Positions 14,416-22,493 of a stretch of 31,220 nt of DNA are shown one piece after another. Numbering within the stretch: position 1 is the first letter of the stretch; each line of letters starts with the position of its first letter. Both the position numbers and the translations under genes were made by a program. The DNA lies in NCBI GenBank assembly GCA_019242435.1, contig JAFAVN010000215.1, forward strand, positions 1-31,220, written 5' to 3'. The notes under the pieces are model-generated. The model ran no database searches. It was not told the DNA's origin and saw nothing but the letters and a program-made list of their open reading frames with translations. This DNA comes from Verrucomicrobiota bacterium (GTDB taxonomy: Bacteria > Verrucomicrobiota > Verrucomicrobiia > Chthoniobacterales > JAFAMB01).

Positions 14416-15870
14416 CTACCGGCAAAATTCCACCACCACTAGGGCATTCGGTTTCAAGGTCAAAGAAAGGTCAGTCGCGTTTTTCTCCACGATCCTTACT
14501 CCTTCGTTAAAGGACCGCTCTGAGTCACGGCGCAGAATAGCCTGTTGCTCAATGCTCGGAAAAGACGGGCTCCCCATTGCTTCCCACAGCTTCAACGGTG
14601 ACCCATGATCGTCGTCCACCAGATGCAGTCGGGCGTATTTGGTATGAGGGGCGCCTTTAAGCTGGATGTCGAAGCGCTTGACGGCCCCCGTTTCATTCGG
14701 CGCGGTGTAATTCCAAATTGCCGCCACCAACGCCTGGTCGGCATTTCGTTTTGTAGCCAGCCCCGAAGTGTGGTTAAGCGACAATTGCTCATCACCTAAC
14801 AAGCGCAGGATTTTGAAGGCATAAAAGCCGGCTTTTGGAATACTGCCGGTAGCGATAAGACCGAATCCTTTCGAGAACGGGCTCTTGAACACTCCTCCCT
14901 CCTCAAAAAAAGCATCCGTAAATGTCCAATACGACATTTCCGTCACTAACCCGCCCGCACATTGCCGAATGTTGTTGGCCAGCCAAGCCCCTACATACGG
15001 CGAGTCCAATTGGACATCGCCCAATCCGGCATTGTACTCCGAAAAGATGATCGGCAATTCCGGATTGGCAGACGTTTTGACTTGCTCATGGACCTTGCGG
15101 ACGGCCCGCGCCACCATCTCGGACTGCGGGATTTTCTCGTCCCGGCCGAATACATTCAGAGCGGTGTCGTTCGGATAGATGTGAGTAGAGACAAAGTCAA
15201 CCGGCACGTTCTTGTCTGCACAGTGCTTAATGAAACGGTCGACCCAAGCGGCTTGTGCGGTAGCCGGCCCGCCAACCCGTAACAGCGGGCTAACTTGCTT
15301 TAGGGCGTCAGCCGTAACATCGTAGAGCTGGTAATAAGTTTCTTCCTGAGGCTCCCCGGTCCAGAAATCAAGATTCGGTTCATTCCAAACTTCAAAGTAC
15401 CAATTGGCCACCTCGGCCAAGCCGTACCTTTCGACCAAGTGTTGGGCGAATTTGTAAATCAATTCATGCCATTTCCGCGGATCTTTCGGCGGCGACACAA
15501 TCGGGTGATACCAGAACGAGTGAACAGCATGGGTAGCAGCCAGTTCCGCCGGCATAAATGAGAGCTCCAGAAATGGACGTACCCCGTTCCGCAGCAAGCC
15601 GTCGTAGATCAGATCGGCCCGAGTAAAATTCAAAACCAGATTTCCGTCATCGTCCTCATGATCGTAAATGCCGACCGATCGCCCAAAGATGCCGTGAAAC
15701 CGGATATATTGAACGTCCAGTATCTCCTTAAGTTTTCTGAGATCGTTCCGCCAGTCCTCACACAGCGTTATCGGTGCATGACAGGAACCAAACATGTGCT
15801 CCCAAAAATGAGGGAACGGCGTTGTTGAACCGGCCGCATCAATCACGATGGTCTCGTTCATCCACGTCAT
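14416..15870 (-). CDS. xynB: GH39 beta-xylosidase
   Basis: 484 residues from ATG 15870 (a second ATG lies 9 bases on). GH39 enzymes remove xylose from the non-reducing ends of xylo-oligosaccharides by a retaining double-displacement mechanism. The clan A catalytic pair is visible: acid/base E164 in FEVWNEPNLDFW and nucleophile E278 in IIFSEYNAG, at nearly the same positions as E160 and E277 of Thermoanaerobacterium XynB. YIRFHGIF and THIYPND are also GH39-like. The (beta/alpha)8 barrel covers about 1-350 and a beta-sandwich follows. There is no signal peptide, so it should act in the cytoplasm on imported oligosaccharides. The MFS gene ends 81 bases upstream on the same strand. The xylulokinase gene 10 kb away fits xylose use. 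GH39 also contains alpha-L-iduronidases, so the exact substrate is inferred. Confidence 0.85.
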   Translation of the reverse strand: MTWMNETIVIDAAGSTTPFPHFWEHMFGSCHAPITLCEDWRNDLRKLKEILDVQYIRFHGIFGRSVGIYDHEDDDGNLVLNFTRADLIYDGLLRNGVRPFLELSFMPAELAATHAVHSFWYHPIVSPPKDPRKWHELIYKFAQHLVERYGLAEVANWYFEVWNEPNLDFWTGEPQEETYYQLYDVTADALKQVSPLLRVGGPATAQAAWVDRFIKHCADKNVPVDFVSTHIYPNDTALNVFGRDEKIPQSEMVARAVRKVHEQVKTSANPELPIIFSEYNAGLGDVQLDSPYVGAWLANNIRQCAGGLVTEMSYWTFTDAFFEEGGVFKSPFSKGFGLIATGSIPKAGFYAFKILRLLGDEQLSLNHTSGLATKRNADQALVAAIWNYTAPNETGAVKRFDIQLKGAPHTKYARLHLVDDDHGSPLKLWEAMGSPSFPSIEQQAILRRDSERSFNEGVRIVEKNATDLSLTLKPNALVVVEFCR

Positions 15871-15951
15871 CTAACGCGTAAAGAGCGAGCCGTGCAAGGA
15901 AACGAGCGGGAATGATTTGCCGGAAACGGCTTCCTCGCCCAGCCACGAGGG

Positions 15952-17244
15952 TTACCGCTCTTCCACCCGGTGCGCCAAACTTCTCAGACGCCGTAACGGC
16001 GTAAAGCAACTAGTTACCGAAATCAGGATCAAACCGATAGCTGAGATGATCAGGGTGACCCTGATCCCAACCCTGTCTCCTAACCAGCCACCGAAGAACG
16101 CTCCGAACGGCATGATCCCTGTTACCATGAAACGGAACGCGCCGTTCATTCTGCCGAGCATCGCGGTCGGAGTGAGCGTTTGGCGAATCGTCCAGGCGAA
16201 CACCGTGATTGCTGAACCACCTGCGCTCAGAACGAAATAGGCCGCAGCCAACCCGATCACCCCGAAAATATTTCCAGTATAAACCAGAGGGAAACAGAGC
16301 GCGGCCAAAGCAACTATGATGGTCGCCAAGATGACAAACCGACCGGGACCGAACCACCGCCCGAGGCGTTCTGCTCCAACGGCGCCCATGACCGCGCCTA
16401 AGCCGCCAATGCTGACTGTCAGCCCAAATACACCAGGTCGGATTCCGAGGCCACGAGTGGCGTAGAGCACCAGAATCGCCATTATTGCATTTTGAAAGAA
16501 ATTATTCGCCGTCACCATCCAGAGGAGCGATCGAATATGCCGCTCTTCGTGGACAAAACGGAACCCGTCCGCGATCTGCCGAAAGAGGTTTTTGTGTGGG
16601 TCCCGGACTCTCACCTCCTGATGTCTGATTTTGAACAGACAGATCGCGCTCAGGAAATAAGTAGATGCATCCGTTAACACCGCCATGGGTGCTCCGAGCA
16701 GCTCCACCATTATGCCGCCAAAACCTGGCCCGACCGATTGCCCGAGAGCGTACGACATCATGATTTTGCTGTTGGCATTAACTAACCTTTCCCGCGGTAC
16801 AATCTCTGGGATGTACGTCTGGTACGCCATCTCGAAGATGACTTTCAAGGAACCCATGATGAACATGACCGAGTAGAGCACTGCCAGGTGCATCCACCCC
16901 AGAACCACTGCGATTGGCACTGCGGTAATAAAGATTCCGCGGACCAGATTGGCCGTTATCATTAGAGAGCGGCGTATTCCTAAGTCTGCCCAGACTCCGG
17001 CGGGTAAAGTGAGTACCAGGAAGGGGGCAAATTCGGCAGCTCGCAAAAGGCCCATCTGCATCGACGTGGCATGCAGCGTAATCGCCGCCAGCATCGGGAC
17101 GGCAAAAGCGGTCACTTGCGCTCCCAACGTGGACACGGTCTGTCCGGTCCAGAACAGCGCGAATGATTGGTTGATAAGAAGATCTAGTCGCCGCCTCGGC
17201 CGTACTAGAGTCAGACTTGCAGCGGAGTCCTCGAGGGTTTTCAG
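15952..17244 (-). CDS. MFS transporter of the EntS/MFS_3 type, probable CTG start
   Basis: About 430 residues if translation starts at CTG 17244. The usual starts fail: the first ATG/GTG/TTG-type codon, GTG 17136, falls inside the first membrane helix, while the frame stays open to a stop at 17290-17292 and continues the family's N-terminus (LDLLINQSFALFWTGQTVSTLGAQVTAFA). CTG 17244 is preceded by GAGGGGGAGGG plus a 9-base A-rich spacer, a very good ribosome site. About 12 hydrophobic segments, with RAAEFAPFLVLTLPAGVWADLGIRR as the loop 2-3 motif A region. The family includes enterobactin and macrolide exporters, so export of a small molecule is as likely as sugar uptake. GH39 lies downstream on the same strand. 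Confidence 0.8.
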   Translation of the reverse strand: MKTLEDSAASLTLVRPRRRLDLLINQSFALFWTGQTVSTLGAQVTAFAVPMLAAITLHATSMQMGLLRAAEFAPFLVLTLPAGVWADLGIRRSLMITANLVRGIFITAVPIAVVLGWMHLAVLYSVMFIMGSLKVIFEMAYQTYIPEIVPRERLVNANSKIMMSYALGQSVGPGFGGIMVELLGAPMAVLTDASTYFLSAICLFKIRHQEVRVRDPHKNLFRQIADGFRFVHEERHIRSLLWMVTANNFFQNAIMAILVLYATRGLGIRPGVFGLTVSIGGLGAVMGAVGAERLGRWFGPGRFVILATIIVALAALCFPLVYTGNIFGVIGLAAAYFVLSAGGSAITVFAWTIRQTLTPTAMLGRMNGAFRFMVTGIMPFGAFFGGWLGDRVGIRVTLIISAIGLILISVTSCFTPLRRLRSLAHRVEER

Positions 17245-17593
17245 TTTTTTTGCCCTCCCCCTCGCCAGCCCGTATTTAAAAAATTGCCTTTAGAAAAAAC
17301 AATACACCAAGTTCTCAACGCTGACCTCGCGATACTGAACGCTAACACCAGGGGGAACCGGCGGCCGTACCGCGAGCCTTTCGATAATTCGTTTAATCGG
17401 CTTCCGAAAAAAAGCCAATGAAAAACCCAATATCTTTTAAGTGGAGTGATGGAGTGTTGGGGTATGGGATGATCCAGGGCGAATGTTGCGAAAAGCAAGA
17501 TCGCCGACCGAAAGTCTTCCTTACAGCCCATTCAATCTGCTACGGTAGTGACATCACTCCATCACTCCAGTTATCTGCTATTCTGCCTGTCCC
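17245..17593. other. Divergent intergenic region, 349 bases
   Basis: Between the MFS gene and the ABC-transporter gene. It holds the MFS Shine-Dalgarno (17254-17264 minus) and a spaced inverted repeat (17442-17569). A minus frame 17241-17531 is open but reads through the repeat and has no recognisable protein features. No clear promoters, riboswitch or RNA gene recognised. Confidence 0.5.
17442..17569. repeat. Spaced inverted repeat of GGAGTGAT words
   Basis: TGGAGTGATGGAGTG (17442-17456) is exactly the reverse complement of 17555-17569, with 98 bases between. Each arm is itself a short direct repeat (GGAGTGAT-GGAGTG). It lies 24 bases upstream of the GTG start at 17594. Confidence 0.85.
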
Positions 17594-19087
17594 GTGACCC
17601 GTCTCATCGTTACCCTACTCCTGGCAATCTCTTTTCCGGCCTACGCTGCACCTGTCCTGCGTTGGGCGGCTGATCCGGATAGCAATGCTCCCTACACTTT
17701 TTACTCGTCCAACAAAACGCTGACCGGATTCGAATATGAGATAATTAATGCTGTTGCTCGCCGAATTGGCCGTGAACCGGTTTTCGTTCAGAACGACTGG
17801 AACGGTTTAATTCCAGGATTGCACCGAGGATTGTATGACTGTGTAATCTGCGGGCTTGAGATAACCCCGGAAAAAGCGGACGAAGTCAATTTCAGCATAC
17901 CTTACTACTTCACGTTTGAACAATTCGTGGATCGGAAAGGGGGGCCGGAATTGAAATCATTGAACGAGTTGCGAGGTCAAAATGTCGGTACACTCGACCA
18001 GACGGCCGCTCTACGCATGTTGGAAGAAACGCCGGGGGTAATCGTCAAAACCTATGACCAGGAAATCAGCGCTTATCAAGACATTGTCAATGGGCGCTTA
18101 TCCGGAGTGCTTCTTGATTATCCGATCGCCAAATACTATGCAGCTCCGAATCCAGCTCTTCAACTGACTGGACCGCCTTTCGGCCAGGTATCCTATGGTA
18201 TTGCGACCGAGACTAATTCGCGGCTGACGGCCGAGATCGACACCGCTCTGCGGAGCCTGATACAAAGTGGCGAATTACGGGATATACTTTCTCGTTGGGG
18301 GCTTTGGACCGATCGGGTTGCCGAAGCTCTAAATCAACCGGCCCAGCCCTCAGCGCCCGACATTCAATACCAAAGTTTTGTTTCGAACATAACACCGCAA
18401 AAATCGTTTTGGTCATATGTAAATCGGTATGCCGGCGCGTGGCGGCTGTTGCGCCAGGCCGCGCTGCTTACCCTGGCAATCTCGGTGGTATCCATGGGAG
18501 TCGCCATGTTCGTTGGTCTAATCCTGGTGGTTCTCCGGTTATTCTCCCCATTTCCGCTCCGCTGGCTCGCCACCGGCTACATCGAGATTATTCGAGGAAC
18601 TCCGCTGCTTATTCAACTCCTGTTCATCTTTTACGGGCTTCCGCATGTAGGCATCCGGATGTCCCCCTTCCTAGCCGGGGTGGCCGGGTTAGGTTTGAAC
18701 TATGCCGCCTCCGAAGCTGAAAATTACCGCGCTGGACTACTCTCAGTGCCCAACGGGCAATGGCAGGCGGCCCTGGCATTAGGATTGAGTCGAGCTAAGG
18801 CACTCCGGTTAATTATTGTTCCACAAGCAATCCGCCTCGTTTTGCCGCCACTCACCAATGATTTTATCGCCTTGCTTAAGGACTCGTCGTTAGTATCTGC
18901 TCTCACATTGGTTGAATTAACCGGCGCTTACAACCGTCTGGCTACTCAGACCTTCGACTATTTCGGGGCAGGCCTATTAATAGCGCTCATTTATCTCCTG
19001 CTCGGCTTGCCATTCGTCCGGATCGCCCGGTGGGTTGAGAAGGGTGCTTCTGCAGGGCGCATTAGCGGTCGAGGTTTCAATCAGTAA
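17594..19087 (+). CDS. Fused substrate-binding protein and permease, polar amino acid ABC family
   Basis: 497 residues from GTG 17594. Signal peptide about 1-18 (LIVTLLLAISFPAYA-AP). Residues 20-245 form a type II periplasmic-binding domain of the SBP_bac_3 kind (FEYEIINAVARRIGREPVF, DWNGLIPGLHRGLYDCVICGLEIT, LDQTAALRMLE). Residues about 280-485 form a HisM/GlnP-like permease with several membrane helices, IEIIRGTPLLIQLLFIFYG, and the EAA loop that docks the ATPase (SEAENYRAGLLSVPNGQWQA...ALGLSRAKALRLIIVPQAIR, 373-414). Binding protein and channel are thus in one chain, as in some GlnP-type transporters. The partner ATPase (GlnQ-like) is not in the window and must be encoded elsewhere. The substrate is probably a polar amino acid. 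The stop codon lies in the left arm of an inverted repeat. Confidence 0.9.
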   Translation: MTRLIVTLLLAISFPAYAAPVLRWAADPDSNAPYTFYSSNKTLTGFEYEIINAVARRIGREPVFVQNDWNGLIPGLHRGLYDCVICGLEITPEKADEVNFSIPYYFTFEQFVDRKGGPELKSLNELRGQNVGTLDQTAALRMLEETPGVIVKTYDQEISAYQDIVNGRLSGVLLDYPIAKYYAAPNPALQLTGPPFGQVSYGIATETNSRLTAEIDTALRSLIQSGELRDILSRWGLWTDRVAEALNQPAQPSAPDIQYQSFVSNITPQKSFWSYVNRYAGAWRLLRQAALLTLAISVVSMGVAMFVGLILVVLRLFSPFPLRWLATGYIEIIRGTPLLIQLLFIFYGLPHVGIRMSPFLAGVAGLGLNYAASEAENYRAGLLSVPNGQWQAALALGLSRAKALRLIIVPQAIRLVLPPLTNDFIALLKDSSLVSALTLVELTGAYNRLATQTFDYFGAGLLIALIYLLLGLPFVRIARWVEKGASAGRISGRGFNQ

Positions 19088-19196
19088 TCACTAATCCGTA
19101 TTCGTATTCAGTGATTTGAACTTGGCGCCCTGGCTTCAACCTGCTTCGAAAACAGCTGAAAAATCCTCATCGGACACTAGCACTGATTACTGATTG
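19078..19196. repeat. Spaced inverted repeat between two convergent stop codons
   Basis: CAATCAGTAATCA (19078-19090) is the exact reverse complement of 19184-19196. The left arm contains the TAA of the ABC-transporter gene (19085-19087). The right arm ends one base before the KirBac stop (19198-19200). The right side repeats GATTACTGATT twice in tandem. It may terminate both genes. Confidence 0.8.
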
Positions 19197-19197
19197 A

Positions 19198-20121
19198 TTA
19201 CTGATTTACTGCTAACACCGGCGACGGCTCTGTATCATGAATCTTGCCGTAATCCACCGTGAACCTTCCGTCGGGTCCTTCCGAATAGATGTCGATAAAT
19301 CGACGGGCCCAAAGGATTTCTTCGAATATATAGTCGGTTTGGCTCTGAATGGGCGCGACAATAACCGTATCGAGACAAACTACCGAGGCAAAGAGACGCG
19401 TATCAGCCTTTTTCAACTGCTCGGGTGTGCAGCCGTAAAGCGGGCTGGTTTCATCAATGCGGTGCCGCAGAATCAATGCGACCGGGAAGGAAATCACATG
19501 ATCGTAATGCAGCTTCAGAGGATAAAATTTTCGCATTTCTTCCCCTTCTTTTACAATTTCGTTCCGGATCATCATCAAGCGGAATTGAGCCTCCGCCATG
19601 GTGTGATGTCTTAGATTCGCGACTCGGATCATCAAGTTGAGTTCACCGTCGTAAACTCCAACGACGGCTACTTTGCTAAACATAATGCGTGCAATTGGTC
19701 GGGAAAATCGGACAAAAATAAGGCCGGTAATCACTGCTAACCCGAACATCCCGACCATGATCTCCAGGGTCGCTATCGTGTGACCATAGATACTATCAGG
19801 GTACATGTGCCCGTAACCGACCGTGGCCAGCGTCTCGACGCTGAAGAAGAATGCATACAGATAGGAGCCGGGGTGCAGCTCAGCGACGCTATGCGCATCC
19901 AGCAGATACAACTGGGCAAATACCAGGTTGACCAAGAGATAAACGCCGAAAACCAGTCCGGCAAATTCCGGCCAGCTCCGGCTCAGAATCCAATGGTAAG
20001 CATCACGCCAATCAAATCGGTCGGCGTTGATTTTCAAAAACTCTGAGTGACCAAACCGCACCGTGATCGGGGACGGTTTACTTTTTGGGAAGGCAGGTAA
20101 GTTCATTTCTAAAGATGACAA
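19198..20121 (-). CDS. KirBac-type inward-rectifier potassium channel
   Basis: 307 residues from TTG 20121, which has AGAGGA seven bases upstream; ATG 20106 would shorten it by five residues and lacks a good ribosome site. Family hallmarks: slide helix WRDAYHWILSRSWPEF (38-53); first membrane helix about 54-75; potassium selectivity filter TVGYG (100-104) in VETLATVGYGHMYPDS; second helix about 116-137 ending FVRFSRPIARIMFS, a Kir signature; and a cytoplasmic beta-sandwich domain from about 150 (YDGELNLMIRVANLRHH, FPVALILRHRIDETSPL). It assembles as a tetramer in the inner membrane and conducts K+. It is convergent with the ABC-transporter gene. Confidence 0.92.
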   Translation of the reverse strand: MSSLEMNLPAFPKSKPSPITVRFGHSEFLKINADRFDWRDAYHWILSRSWPEFAGLVFGVYLLVNLVFAQLYLLDAHSVAELHPGSYLYAFFFSVETLATVGYGHMYPDSIYGHTIATLEIMVGMFGLAVITGLIFVRFSRPIARIMFSKVAVVGVYDGELNLMIRVANLRHHTMAEAQFRLMMIRNEIVKEGEEMRKFYPLKLHYDHVISFPVALILRHRIDETSPLYGCTPEQLKKADTRLFASVVCLDTVIVAPIQSQTDYIFEEILWARRFIDIYSEGPDGRFTVDYGKIHDTEPSPVLAVNQ

Positions 20122-20210
20122 ATACCCGTCCTCTGAGGAGACTGCGAGCCAGGCGATACATTAGTCATCTGTTCCAGCGGCTCCCGGATTGTCACCCAAG
20201 GCGATCCGGG

Positions 20211-21242
20211 CTAGAACGGCCACGGATTTCGTTCCGCGCCGCCTCTCCGATGGAACCAGAATGGATACGATGGCGAGACCTCGCTGGCCTGATCGAGTGT
20301 TGCCATTTGTTCCGGTGTCAGGTTCCAGCCCGCCGATCCCAGATTAAGGCGAAGCTGTTCTTCGTTGCGCGCACCAACGATAACGCTGGCCACCGTCGGC
20401 CTCTGTAAGAGCCAATTCAGCGCAATCTGCGGAACCGTCTTCCCCGTCTGGTTGGCTATCTCATCAATCGCTTCGACGATATCGTAAACACGCTCATCCG
20501 GGATTGGTGGCCCCATCTCTCGCGTTTTATGTAACCGGCTGACCTCCGGTAACGGTTGGTTCCGGCGGATCTTGCCCGTCAATCGTCCCCACCCGAGCGG
20601 ACTCCAGGGAATGGTGGCGATGTTTTGGTCAATCGCCAGAGATAAAAGCTCCCATTCGTAGTCCCGTCCCACCAGCGAATAAAACGCCTGGTGCGACACA
20701 TACCTGCTCAAGCCGTTGCGCTCGGAAATCGACAGCGCTTTCATTAATTGCCACCCGAGGTAATTAGAACAACCGATATAACGCACTTTGCCGCTGCGTA
20801 CCAACTGGTCGAGCGCGCTGATAGTCTCCTCCAGGGGAGTCAATGCATCGAAGCAATGGACCTGATACAAATCAATATAGTCGGTGCCCAGGCGCCGGAG
20901 ACTGGCTTCGCAAGCATTGATTAAATGGTGACGAGATCCACCGATCTGATTCGGGTTGGGTCCCATCCGGAAATAAGCTTTCGTAGCAATGAGCACTTGA
21001 CCCCGGCGATTACCGAGCGCCTGCCCAAGTAAGGTCTCGGATTGCCCCTGCGAATACCCGTCAGCGGTATCAAATAGGTTGATACCTGCTTCCAAACAGA
21101 CATCAACTACCCGGGTTGCTTCGGCCAAATCATTTCCACCAAACGCTCGGAAAATCTCATTCTCACCACCGCCGAAAGTGCCGGTCCCAAAACTGAGCAC
21201 GGAGACCTGAAGACCAGAACGTCCAAGTTGTCGATATTCCAT
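20211..21242 (-). CDS. Aldo/keto reductase
   Basis: 343 residues from ATG 21242 (MEYRQLGRSGLQVS); a longer TTG frame from 21302 has no family support. NADPH-dependent (alpha/beta)8 oxidoreductase. The catalytic tetrad is visible: Asp and Tyr in NLFDTADGYSQG, Lys in VLIATKAYF, and His in DLYQVHCFD. The cofactor site near the C-terminus is SVIVGARNEEQLRLNL. NYLGWQLMKAL and PWSPLGWGRLTGK place it among the YghZ/potassium-channel-beta-like or oxidoreductase-type AKRs. The substrate is unknown. It lies 89 bases upstream of the KirBac gene on the same strand. Similarity to KvBeta subunits makes a channel link tempting, but this is only a thought. Divergent from dinB. Confidence 0.9.
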   Translation of the reverse strand: MEYRQLGRSGLQVSVLSFGTGTFGGGENEIFRAFGGNDLAEATRVVDVCLEAGINLFDTADGYSQGQSETLLGQALGNRRGQVLIATKAYFRMGPNPNQIGGSRHHLINACEASLRRLGTDYIDLYQVHCFDALTPLEETISALDQLVRSGKVRYIGCSNYLGWQLMKALSISERNGLSRYVSHQAFYSLVGRDYEWELLSLAIDQNIATIPWSPLGWGRLTGKIRRNQPLPEVSRLHKTREMGPPIPDERVYDIVEAIDEIANQTGKTVPQIALNWLLQRPTVASVIVGARNEEQLRLNLGSAGWNLTPEQMATLDQASEVSPSYPFWFHRRGGAERNPWPF

Positions 21243-21359
21243 AGGAAAAGAGGCTTGAGGATTAAGGAACAAATTGCTCGACTTTGATCGAACAAAAAGC
21301 AAACGGAATGACTCTCGATCGTTCCTTGGCTCTTGCAGCGCTTCGTCTTAGGTTCCGGC

Positions 21360-22409
21360 ATGCCGCGGAAAATCATCCATCTTGATATGGATTGCTTTTA
21401 CGCGGCGATCGAAGTTCGTGATCACCCCGAGCTGGTCGGAAAGCCGGTCGCGGTTGGCGGCGCCCGGGATCGACGGGGCGTCTTAACCACTTGCAACTAC
21501 GAAGCACGCAAGTTCGGCGTCCGATCGGCGATGCCAACCTTCCAGGCATTGCAAAAATGCCCGCAGTTAATTGTGATGCCGACCCGGTTTGAGGTTTACC
21601 GTCGCGATTCGGCTAAAATCCGGGAACTCCTGGCAAAATTCACTCATCTGATTGAGCCTTTGTCTTTGGACGAGGCATTCCTCGATCTCACCGATCATCC
21701 CGGCGAACCGGCTGCCACGGCCGAAGTCATTCGAGGATTGATCCGGCAAAAGACTCAGCTCACGGCTTCGGCGGGAATCGCACCCAATAAAATGCTGGCT
21801 AAGATTGCCAGCGACTGGAAAAAGCCCAATGGACAGTTTGAGATCCGGCCGGAAGAAGTGCCAGAATTTATGTTTGACCTGCCAGTACGCCGGCTTTGGG
21901 GCATCGGCCCAAAATCCGCCGAGCGCCTAGGGGAGCTAGGCGTTAAAACCTGTGGTGAACTGCAGCGTTATTCCCGGATTGAACTGGCCAACCTGTTCGG
22001 AAAATTCGGTCTGGAACTTTTCTCTCTTTGCCGCGGAATTGATACCCGCCCGGTCGAGCCTGAACGAATCCGGAAATCACTCAGCAGTGAGCGTACCTTT
22101 GTCCACGATCTGACCTCCCTGGCTCAATGCGAGGCAAAGATCCCAGAGTTATTCGAGGAGGTCATGTCCGACCTGAAAAAGGGCGGCGCTATGGAACAAG
22201 TTAAATCTGCGTTTGTTAAAATCCGGTTCTCCGATTTTAGCCGGACTACGGTTGAGAGGGCCGGTATCGAGCTCACTCTGGAAAGCTTTCTGGATCTGCT
22301 GCGAGAAGGTCTCGGACGTAAGTCGCTCAACGTGAGATTGCTCGGAGTCGGCGTCCGGTTTCATGAACCGGACACCGAACAGGAAGTGCAGCTGGAGTTG
22401 AAGATGTAG
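21360..22409 (+). CDS. dinB: DNA polymerase IV (Y family)
   Basis: 349 residues from ATG 21360; an earlier TTG (21333) adds nine residues before the conserved start. Translesion polymerase. Active-site carboxylates: D9 in IIHLDMDCFYAAIE, and D104/E105 in PLSLDEAFLDLT. Y14 is in the steric-gate position that excludes ribonucleotides. RSAMPTFQALQKCP (finger), ASAGIAPNKMLAKIASDWKKP, and a helix-hairpin-helix LWGIGPKSAERLGELGV follow. The little-finger domain covers about 230-340. The C-terminal QLELKM may be a weak clamp-binding motif. The 117-base divergent gap with the aldo/keto reductase gene shows no LexA box I could recognise. Confidence 0.93.
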   Translation: MPRKIIHLDMDCFYAAIEVRDHPELVGKPVAVGGARDRRGVLTTCNYEARKFGVRSAMPTFQALQKCPQLIVMPTRFEVYRRDSAKIRELLAKFTHLIEPLSLDEAFLDLTDHPGEPAATAEVIRGLIRQKTQLTASAGIAPNKMLAKIASDWKKPNGQFEIRPEEVPEFMFDLPVRRLWGIGPKSAERLGELGVKTCGELQRYSRIELANLFGKFGLELFSLCRGIDTRPVEPERIRKSLSSERTFVHDLTSLAQCEAKIPELFEEVMSDLKKGGAMEQVKSAFVKIRFSDFSRTTVERAGIELTLESFLDLLREGLGRKSLNVRLLGVGVRFHEPDTEQEVQLELKM

Positions 22410-22493
22410 CGTTTGGCGCTCGGCGTGGCGTTCGCGCTGTTTCCCGCCCTTCCATTATAGCGAGGGCAGTAAATCGGTGACATTATCCTGGCT

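Noticed and set aside
17241..17531. 96-codon minus-strand frame in the MFS-ABC gap, whose TGA overlaps the CTG start (CTGA)
   Set aside because: It reads through the inverted repeat (giving HSITPL) and has no family features; the overlap with CTG is probably chance.
21243..21359. LexA/SOS box upstream of dinB
   Set aside because: GATCGAAC and GATCGTTCC words are present but do not form a correctly spaced known LexA palindrome.
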